Assembly (NCBI GenBank): GCA_001310375.1
Contig: BAXC01000022.1
Location: 1-50,120 of the forward strand
Direction of reading: 5' to 3'
DNA: 50,120 nt
DNA from: Bacillus sp. JCM 19041
GTDB taxonomy: Bacteria; Bacillota; Bacilli; Bacillales; Bacillaceae_D
Below the pieces are notes generated by a model. The model saw nothing but the letters and a program-made list of their open reading frames with translations. It made no database searches and was not told where the DNA came from. The stretch's first letter is position 1. Every line of letters begins with the position of its first letter. The translations under genes and the position numbers were made by a program. Positions 43,701 through 50,120 of the stretch are shown piece after piece.

Positions 43701-45211
43701 CTAGCAGACGAACCAGAGAAGCAAAGCCAGTTTGATATTACCTATGATTGGATTAAAGATGGCAATGTGGCTGTATTAGGTTCAGGTGGTTATGGGAAAT
43801 CAACGACGTTAATTTCAATGATGTTGCAATTCGCTCAGGCATTTTCCCCGGAAGAGCTTCATTATTATTTGTTTGATTTTGGAAATGGATCACTATTACC
43901 TTACAAGCAATTACCACACACAGCTGACTATTTAAAAATTGATGAAAAGCGTAAAATTGAAAAAGTGATTGCTTTACTTAAAGCAACAATAAATGAGCGT
44001 CGCGAGCTATTTTTGGTGAACGAAGTAAGTAATCTTACTATGTATAACGAGGTAACTGATGAGCCGTTACCGTTTGTCTTCTTATTTATAGATAATTTTG
44101 ATTTAGTGAAGGAAGAATTTGAACAACTAGAATCAGTTATTACGCAAGTGTCACGAGATGGACAATCGCTTGGCATTTATACAGTCATAGCAGCATCTAG
44201 GTCAATTCGTTGCGACAACCACTTATGAATAATCTTAAAACAAAAATCATTCACTATCTGATTGATAAAGGAGAGGTTTACTCAATATTAGGTCGGAGTA
44301 AATATGAGATCGAACCGATTCCAGGACGCGTCATTATTTCAAAAGAAGCTCTCTATTTCTCGCAAATGTACTTGCCTGCTTCTGGAGTGAATGAACAAGA
44401 AATGATGGCTACTGCTAAAGAAACAATAGCGCGTTTAAAGCAACAATATGAAGGTTATTTGTTGCCAGAACCAATTGCAATGTTGCCAACACAACTGCCT
44501 TTTAGTGCGTTTGAAAAACGGGTGGAAGATACAAAAGGTGATATTCCGTTTGCGCTTGATGAAGATACGGTGAAACCAGTATTTTTACAAACAGCTGCAG
44601 AACCCCACTTGCTTATTGTTGGACAGCCTAGAAAAGGTAAATCAAATGTTGGGAAAGTGTTACTAACTTATTATCTACAGCGCGAAATAGATGAAATTGG
44701 GCTATTTGATGGAATGGATCGAAAAATGTCTAGTTATGCTGGTCACGAACTAATTCGTTATATTGATCAGAAAGAACAAATTAAAGAATGGATAGGGTCT
44801 GTAGAAGCAAAAATGAAAGAGCGAGAGACTGAATACATGGACGCGTTAAGTCGTGGTGATGTTTTACCTTCTTTTAAACCATTACTATTGTTTGTAGATA
44901 GTTTGGCTCGTTTTCAACAAACAATTGATGCTTCGCTGCAAGATGTATTAGCTAAACTCATAAAAAATACATCTCATTTAGGATTCAAAACTGTTGTAGC
45001 AGGCAATGCGACAGATTTTACAAAAGGGTTTGATCCATTAACGGCAGAATTAAAGCTTGTACGTCATTATATTTTTGTCATGAAAAAAGGAGATCAAACA
45101 CTTACTAATCTTACATTCACGCGGAATGAAGAAGAAATTAAGCCAGGGTTTGGCTACTATGTTGTAAATGGTTCAGAGACAAAAATAAAAATACCAGAGG
45201 CTCCTGCCTAA
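40798..45211 (+). CDS. essC: Type VII secretion ATPase EssC/YukBA, FtsK/SpoIIIE family (frame broken twice)
   Basis: Motor of the type VIIb system, about 1471 residues when repaired. Two N-terminal FHA-like domains (about 1-190), two transmembrane helices near 228-280 (WLIILPPLVMLIVMGIVALL and the following segment), then three ATPase domains. Walker A motifs: GTTGSGKS (near 668), GSGGYGKS (near 996) and the degenerate GQPRKGKS (near 1276). LLIDYKGGGM is the first Walker B region. Breaks: near 42781 one C (GGACAC to GGACCAC) gives KAHGPHGLLAGTTGSGKSE; near 44210 one T gives SRSIRLRQPLMNNLKTK. In B. subtilis the same protein is annotated from yukB and yukA. Confidence 0.92.
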
Positions 45212-45232
45212 GAACAATTGAGGTGATGACAA

Positions 45233-48200
45233 ATGGAAAAAAGGCACACGGTCAAATTAGTTTTACTTGTTGTTTTAATTCTTGCAGTGCCAATTCTTTT
45301 TTATGAATACATTGGTCAAGAACCAATGCGTGAAGAAAAGCAAGCTTCAGGTAAATTGGCAATTGTTAATGAAGATAATGGGTACCAATATGAAGAAAAT
45401 GAAGCGCTTCTTTTAGGTCAAGATATTGTCTTGACGTTGCAAAATGATTCAGAATATGAATGGGATGTAACAAGTCGATCTGCTGCCCAAGCTGGACTTG
45501 AACGACAAGACTACGATGCTATTGTCTATATTGAATCAGCCTTTTCAGAAAATGTAATGTCATTTCAGGACATGGTCCTAATCGAGCGGCAGTTCAGTAT
45601 GAGATTTATAATAATCTAAATGCTGAGAATCAAGAGCGAGTGCAAAAAGAACTTGAGAGTGCTCAGCTAAAAATGAACCAACAAATTAGTACACAATATT
45701 GGCGCTATGTTTCAGAGGAAGTAGATAGAGTTCGAGATAATTTTCAAGAAGTATTACAAAAGGAAGAAGATTTTCTGATTGAGATGTATGATTTCTATGC
45801 ACCAAGTTCAGAACAACTTGCTGGTGAGATCGAACAGCAGCGTGAACGTTTAAGTAATTTATTCGCTAACTCTTCCGATGCGACAGAGTCTGCAGAGCGC
45901 TCAGCGCAGACTCTTGAAGAAGCACAAGAGAATTTTGAAGTCTTATCTGAAGCAATTAATACGTATATGACTTATCAAGATGAACAAACGGAGCTAATGC
46001 TTGCGGCTCATAGTGAAAATGAATTGTTAATAAGAGATGCTCAATCATCATACCAATCTGCCTTGCAAGAAGGGACAAATACGATTCAAGAGCTTCAAGC
46101 ACCGTTTGCGCCAGAATTGGTGAATGATGGTTCAGAAGTAGAGTCGTTGTTTCAAGGTTGGGCCATTAGCGCTTACATGTTTGGAAATGTGATGGACAAT
46201 TTAATCAAGATATGAAACAGCATCATGCTAATTCGGAAGAAGCCATTAATGGTTTGCCAGAAGCGCAGGCAGATTTAATTGGACTTTATGCAACAAAAGA
46301 GCAAAATGAACAATTTCACAAGCAACGAAGAGCTCTTGAGGATGCTCGTTGGAAATTAACTGAAGAGGATGAAGTTCCGGAAGATCCAGAGAATCCTCGA
46401 CCAGAACCTATTGAAGAGGATTGGGAACCAGTTGATGGGGAACAGTTAGTAGCAGAAGTAAAAACCACTCTTGGGCAAATAAGAGAGTTAATAAATGAGT
46501 TAAATCCTGAAAAACAACCTGAAGAAGAGGATGACAACGGTGGAGGCGAAGAGAATCCCCCCGGTGAAGAACCTGTAGAGCTCCAGGAGAAACGCCAAGC
46601 CCTGAAGAAGGTGAAGGTTCACTTCCTGAAAATGGAGAAAGGGATCCAGGTGATGGAGACCAAGGTGAATCAGAACTAGAACCTGAAGAACCATCAGGCA
46701 ATGAACCAGAGGAGGAACCTACGCCTGAAGATGGTGAGGGCAGTACTGAAAACGGGGAAGGAGAAGAGGCAGACTCCGTTGATGATTTAGCATTTATCCA
46801 GCCATTTCAGGTTCAGTTTGTAACCAATTCAACCACTGAACTTCAGCTCATTTGGAAAGAGGCAATAAAGCTTTTAGATAAACTTCAAGATGAAGAAACA
46901 TCATTAGTTGACCATATGGGATGGGAAATTAAGAATAGCAATGACCGAATTGAACTCCTTTTGTCTTACGTGGAAGAATTAGAAGCATATACAAATGATC
47001 TTGAAGAGGAGCTTGGAAACGTAACTCCGTCCCTCGTTAAGACGATTATTGACGCTGAAAATGAGATATTTAGTACGCTAGGTTGGAGACCTACCGTAAC
47101 AAATGAGCCGATTGTTGAAACGAATCCTGAACAACTTATGAATTACTTCGGAGATTTGTCCAAGTTTGAATTAACAATGGAACAAAATGGCCAAATCAAC
47201 GAAGAGCGGATTAGATTGTTAATTGCAAGTGATGATCGAATTGAAGAAGTGCAAACCCAAGTTGATCAGTCATTAGGTTCAGTAGCAGAGTATATGAAAA
47301 ATAGATCGGATATTGAAGAAGCAGGACAAACTGGAGAAGCGGCGGAGAAAGAATTTAATGCGTTTGTTGCAGATACAACGACTGTTTTATCGGAACTCGA
47401 ACAAGGAATAGCTGAGGAACAGCAAGCGATTCGTGATCAATCTTTAGCGCTAGCAGATTCAGTAGAGGCAATCGGAACAAGTATGATTGCTGATTGGAAT
47501 TCACTTGAGGTAGGGCAGCCTCCTGTTGAGGACTTGAATGGTCAAATGGTTGTATCAAATCAACAGACTTCGTTAGGAGAGATACAACAATTAGGTAGTT
47601 CTGTTCAATCATTGGATGAGCAACAAGGTGATGTCATTGCCCGTACAGATGAAATGTTTGGTAGTATTGAATCTGTTCAAGCTCAATCGGATGATTTAAA
47701 TAATCGTTGGTCTAGTAATGTGGACAATACAGGGATCGTTTATCAAGATATTCAGACCATTTTAGAGAATGCGTTGTCCGATGGTCATCATAATGATTAT
47801 GTGTATCATCATTTGTCTAGCCCAGTTCAAGTTAGTGGTGAACAAGCTGAAGGACCTATAAAGCAGACAACTCCACCAATTGTCGTCTTGGTAGTATTAT
47901 TGCTTAGTAGTTTATTGATAGGGTTTTTGACTCATCAATATAGTTCCGTTCCAATCTCTATTAATCTTGCATTATTTGGGATTCTATCGATTATTGTTGG
48001 ATTGGTTATTAGCATTTATGGCTTAACGATTTACACAGTAAGTGGGAGTCAAGCAATCGAATGGACCATTATAACTGTACTGCTTGTTATCGTATCTTCA
48101 GGTTTAGTCCGGGCAGCTTTTATGGCTGGTCCATGGGTAGGATGGCTGTTAAGTGTAGCGCTTATCCTTTTTTATACAAGTCCTTTGCTTGATATGGCGA

Positions 48201-48388
48201 TGCCGAACTTTTCATCACGTAACCCCGTGGCAGAATTGTATATATCGTTACAGGCAGGTTCGCAAAATGCCTTTATGACGGGTTTCATTCCATTATTGCT
48301 GCTTACATTAGCTGTAATCGCTTTGCCACTTATCCAACATTTTGTTGTAAATGGAAAGAAAAAGCAGGAGGATGAATATGAAATGTAA
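45233..48388 (+). CDS. esaA: Type VII secretion membrane protein EsaA/YueB (frame broken three times)
   Basis: About 1052 residues when repaired, close to the YueB length. One N-terminal transmembrane helix (about 7-26), a long extracellular coiled-coil domain, and five C-terminal helices (about 880-1040). Breaks near 45571 (one C: FQDHGPNRAAVQYE), 46200 (one T: DNFNQDMKQHH) and 46583 (one C: VELPGETPSPEEGEG) each lie in a short run. Residues about 379-516 are rich in Glu, Pro, Gly, Asp and Ser, a disordered low-complexity insertion inside the ectodomain. In B. subtilis YueB is the SPP1 phage receptor and forms surface fibres; the variable insert fits surface exposure. ATG 45233 follows GAGGTGATG. 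Overlaps essA. Confidence 0.88.
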
Positions 48389-48836
48389 GTTTGTTTTTGC
48401 AGTAATTGGGGCATGCTTGTTCCTCGTGCTGCAGACAATTCCAAGCTCTGCACAAGAAACGAAGCGTGTAGAGCCTGGTACTTACAAAGAGAGGGAAATT
48501 CTGCTTGATTTAAGAAAGTATTCGACTGAAGTAGAACGTAAAAGCATTGATGTGCCAGAAGAACAACGGTATATCACTTTTGACCAAGTGAAAGAAGAGG
48601 AATATGGGAACCTACAGGTTGCTTTGTTTACTGTTGAGGGCACAACCCAAGAAGCAGAAAGAGAATCTGAAGCTGAACAGCTTGCTCTTTTTGATGAGGA
48701 AATGGATGTTCAAAGTTATATAGCTGCAGCAGAAGAGCCAACTGCTGATTGGCTGCCATGGATTATGTCGGCGTTTGCTGCTGTTCTTGTTGGTGTCTTA
48801 TTGCTAGTAATCGTTCCTAAAATGAACGAAACGTAA
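48378..48836 (+). CDS. essA: Type VII secretion protein EssA/YueC
   Basis: 152 residues. N-terminal [10 protein letters not shown] hydrophobic stretch (about 5-22, ending SSAQ) and a C-terminal transmembrane helix in WIMSAFAAVLVGVLLLVIV (about 128-146), with a charged domain between. Conserved in YLDL-like position is ILLDLRKYSTE. ATG 48378 is chosen because AGGAGG ends six bases before it; the ATGs at 48351 and 48372 are too early. The start lies inside esaA, which suggests coupled translation. Last gene of the secretion operon; no toxin or LXG gene follows. Confidence 0.85.
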   Translation: MKCKFVFAVIGACLFLVLQTIPSSAQETKRVEPGTYKEREILLDLRKYSTEVERKSIDVPEEQRYITFDQVKEEEYGNLQVALFTVEGTTQEAERESEAEQLALFDEEMDVQSYIAAAEEPTADWLPWIMSAFAAVLVGVLLLVIVPKMNET

Positions 48837-48890
48837 CATGTCCAATTTTAGCTAAACGCTTGAGTGAATAGCATAATGTGTAAATAAAAA

Positions 48891-48915
48891 GGCTGAGCTT
48901 TAAGCTCAGCTTTTT
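48891..48915 (+). terminator. Terminator of the secretion operon
   Basis: GCTGAGCTT (48892-48900) pairs with AAGCTCAGC (48902-48910), followed by five T. Located 55 bases after essA. Confidence 0.8.
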
Positions 48916-49022
48916 ATAGACGCTACTTTCTTTGAGCATAGAATGTTAGCTATCGAATTTATCTGAAGAAAATGATAATCTGTTGGTAGCTTAATTTGTT
49001 ATGTGATAAGGAGTTGGACAAT

Positions 49023-49835
49023 TTGATTCATGTAGAAGGGCTTTCTTTTTATCGAGAAGGGAAACCAATTGTAAGTAATGTGAATTGGCACGTAAAAAAG
49101 GGTGAACATTGGGCAGTGTTAGGGGCAAATGGATCTGGAAAAACAACGTTGCTTAAATTGCTTACTGGGTATGAATGGGCAAGCAAAGGTCAAATCTCTG
49201 TATTAGGTAATCGGTTTGGCATGACCAACTTGCAGGAATTGCGTAAAAAGATTGGTTGGGTTAGCGCTTCCTTAGACCAGCAGTATCAAATTCATGAATC
49301 GTTGCCATGTGTAGATGTAATTGTCAGTGGTGTCCATGCATCCATTGGCGTTCATGAATCAATTACTAAGGCAGATGAACAGAGGGCAATCGAACTTGCT
49401 CAATCTTTTGGCTTAGAGTCGATTATGTATCAACCACTAAACAAATTATCACAAGGTGAACGGAAAAAAGTTTTCTTAGCGCGTGCAATCATAAATAAGC
49501 CAGAATTACTTATTCTAGATGAGGCAACAAGTGGACTAGACTTATATGCCCGCGAACAGCTGCTTGAAGAGATAGAGAATTTACTAATGAAACCAGAAGC
49601 ACCTACGCTTTTATACGTATCTCATTATCCAGAAGAAATTGTACCGACGATTAATAAAGTGCTCTTATTAAAAGAGGGACAGGTGTTGGCAAGTGGTCAG
49701 AAAGAAGAGGTTTTAACCTCAGAGAATCTTAGCAATACATTAGGGTTGAATATAGAAGTTAGCTGGGCGAATGAACGTCCGTGGGTTAAACCGGTTCATT
49801 TACCAGATGGAACGAATAACATGCTCAACTATTAA
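49023..49835 (+). CDS. ABC transporter ATP-binding protein, YlmA/ModF-like
   Basis: Single ATPase domain of 270 residues. Walker A LGANGSGKTT (about 34-43), WVSASLDQQYQ as Q-loop, signature LSQGERKKVFLARAI, Walker B LLILDEATSGLD and switch His in YVSHYPEE. No permease or binding protein is adjacent, so its partner is unknown; it may act alone or with distant genes. TTG 49023 is chosen because AAGGAG ends nine bases upstream; the longer frame from 48996 contains that site. Overall pattern resembles B. subtilis YlmA and the ModF-type ATPases. Confidence 0.82.
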   Translation: MIHVEGLSFYREGKPIVSNVNWHVKKGEHWAVLGANGSGKTTLLKLLTGYEWASKGQISVLGNRFGMTNLQELRKKIGWVSASLDQQYQIHESLPCVDVIVSGVHASIGVHESITKADEQRAIELAQSFGLESIMYQPLNKLSQGERKKVFLARAIINKPELLILDEATSGLDLYAREQLLEEIENLLMKPEAPTLLYVSHYPEEIVPTINKVLLLKEGQVLASGQKEEVLTSENLSNTLGLNIEVSWANERPWVKPVHLPDGTNNMLNY

Positions 49836-49836
49836 A

Positions 49837-49882
49837 GCGTAAACAGACTGTAGATAAAATACCTTTGAGATTTTTTCGAGGC
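49837..49882 (+). repeat. Dispersed element copy 3 (degraded)
   Basis: GCGTAAACAG, then AAAATACCTTTGAGATTTTTTCGAGG, resembles the elements at 10939 and 34907, but the right arm of the hairpin is damaged. As in the other two copies it lies directly after the last gene of a unit. Confidence 0.45.
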
Positions 49883-49916
49883 CACTGAAAAACAAACAAT
49901 TTCTTAGAAATAAAAT

Positions 49917-49958
49917 AAAAAAAGGGCCGAAACTTCCAAATAAGGGAAGTTTCGGGCC
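49917..49958 (-). terminator. Terminator for a minus-strand gene
   Basis: On the minus strand GGGCCCGAAACTTCC pairs with GGAAGTTTCGGCCC and is followed by seven T. It lies directly after the stop of the minus-strand reading frame at 49965. Confidence 0.8.
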
Positions 49959-49964
49959 CGGTCA

Positions 49965-50120
49965 CTAATCGTAAAAAAAAGAAAGGTCATCAAACCGAAT
50001 AATCTCTGAATCGATATTGTACCTAATACTTTTATAAATTGATAGGGATATGTATTCGACATTGATGTTTCTTAATCGGTCTGATTGAATAAATCGCCAG
50101 TTACACCTTTTACATCGACC
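49965..50120 (-). CDS. C-terminal end of an unidentified minus-strand gene (partial)
   Basis: From the window edge the minus strand is open for 51 residues, beginning GRCKRCNWRFIQSDRLR and ending SFFYD at a TAG (49965-49967). A strong minus-strand terminator follows directly, which supports a real gene entering from the right. CKRC could be half of a zinc site. I do not recognise the family. Confidence 0.45.
   Translation of the reverse strand, partial: GRCKRCNWRFIQSDRLRNINVEYISLSIYKSIRYNIDSEIIRFDDLSFFYD

Noticed and set aside
40798-45211. Programmed frameshifting or split ATPase genes in essC
   Set aside because: The breaks have no slippery heptamer or downstream structure, the direction matches all the other one-base losses in the window, and single added bases restore exact family motifs.
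46316-46701. Serine/proline-rich minus-strand ORFs inside esaA
   Set aside because: They are the antisense reading of the Glu/Pro/Gly-rich low-complexity segment of esaA.
1-50120. CRISPR arrays, insertion sequences, prophage genes, tRNA or rRNA genes
   Set aside because: No regularly spaced repeats, transposase, integrase or phage motifs, and no tRNA- or rRNA-like sequence were recognised on reading both strands.

Overview
The window looks like a chromosomal segment of a low-GC Gram-positive spore-former relative (Bacillota, Bacillaceae). The grounds are strong AGGAGG-type ribosome binding sites with frequent TTG/GTG starts, a B. subtilis-like cysH/ylnDEF sulfate operon, a yuk/yue-type (type VIIb) secretion locus, YumC-type ferredoxin reductase, and TPP-riboswitch-controlled ylmB-tenA. 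I cannot fix the genus. No rRNA, tRNA, CRISPR array, transposase or prophage gene was seen.

Layout. (1) 1-1776: end of an unknown gene, a MOSC-domain protein and a 2-hydroxyacid dehydrogenase. (2) 1944-10983: one long sulfate-assimilation and siroheme operon, cysH-sat-cysC-(sumT-hemD)-sirB-sirC-cysJ-cysI, behind a near-consensus sigma-A promoter and ended by a strong terminator. It takes sulfate through APS and PAPS to sulfite and sulfide and makes the siroheme that CysI needs. (3) 11351-14253: a VanR/VanS-like two-component system and a D,D-carboxypeptidase. Both units are preceded by TAAG-type repeats with an exact 11-bp period, so the regulator probably controls itself and the carboxypeptidase. 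(4) 14337-18040: rlmN, a decayed ORF, a DUF998 membrane protein and a membrane-anchored metallophosphoesterase. (5) 18205-22835: a DeoR-regulated four-carbon acid sugar operon (DUF1537 kinase, PdxA2 dehydrogenase, GntP permease). (6) 22900-27718: an SDR remnant, then a complete polar amino acid ABC transporter (Aap/Bzt type). (7) 27717-34965: a LysR regulator divergent from an aromatic-ring degradation operon: SDR, Rieske oxygenase alpha and beta, ferredoxin reductase, XylE-like extradiol dioxygenase, ACMSD-like amidohydrolase, ferredoxin. (8) 35206-37356: TPP riboswitch, ylmB and tenA, a thiamin-pyrimidine salvage unit. (9) 37335-38386: acyltransferase on the minus strand. (10) 38536-48915: complete type VIIb secretion core esxA-esaB-essB-essC-esaA-essA. 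(11) 49023-50120: a YlmA-like ABC ATPase and the end of a minus-strand gene.

A striking property of the sequence is that at least twelve otherwise well-conserved genes are broken by about twenty single-base frameshifts. All but one fit the loss of one base, and nearly all of those fit loss from a short run of identical bases. This looks like a sequencing/assembly error pattern rather than gene decay, so these genes are annotated here as full-length CDSs with the break described. Real remnants (22900-23180, 15581-15990) look different. The most unusual biology is the aromatic operon, which pairs a Rieske oxygenase with a YumC-type reductase, a 7Fe-type ferredoxin and an ACMSD-type enzyme, and the phased operator arrays of the VanRS-like system and of the esxA upstream region.
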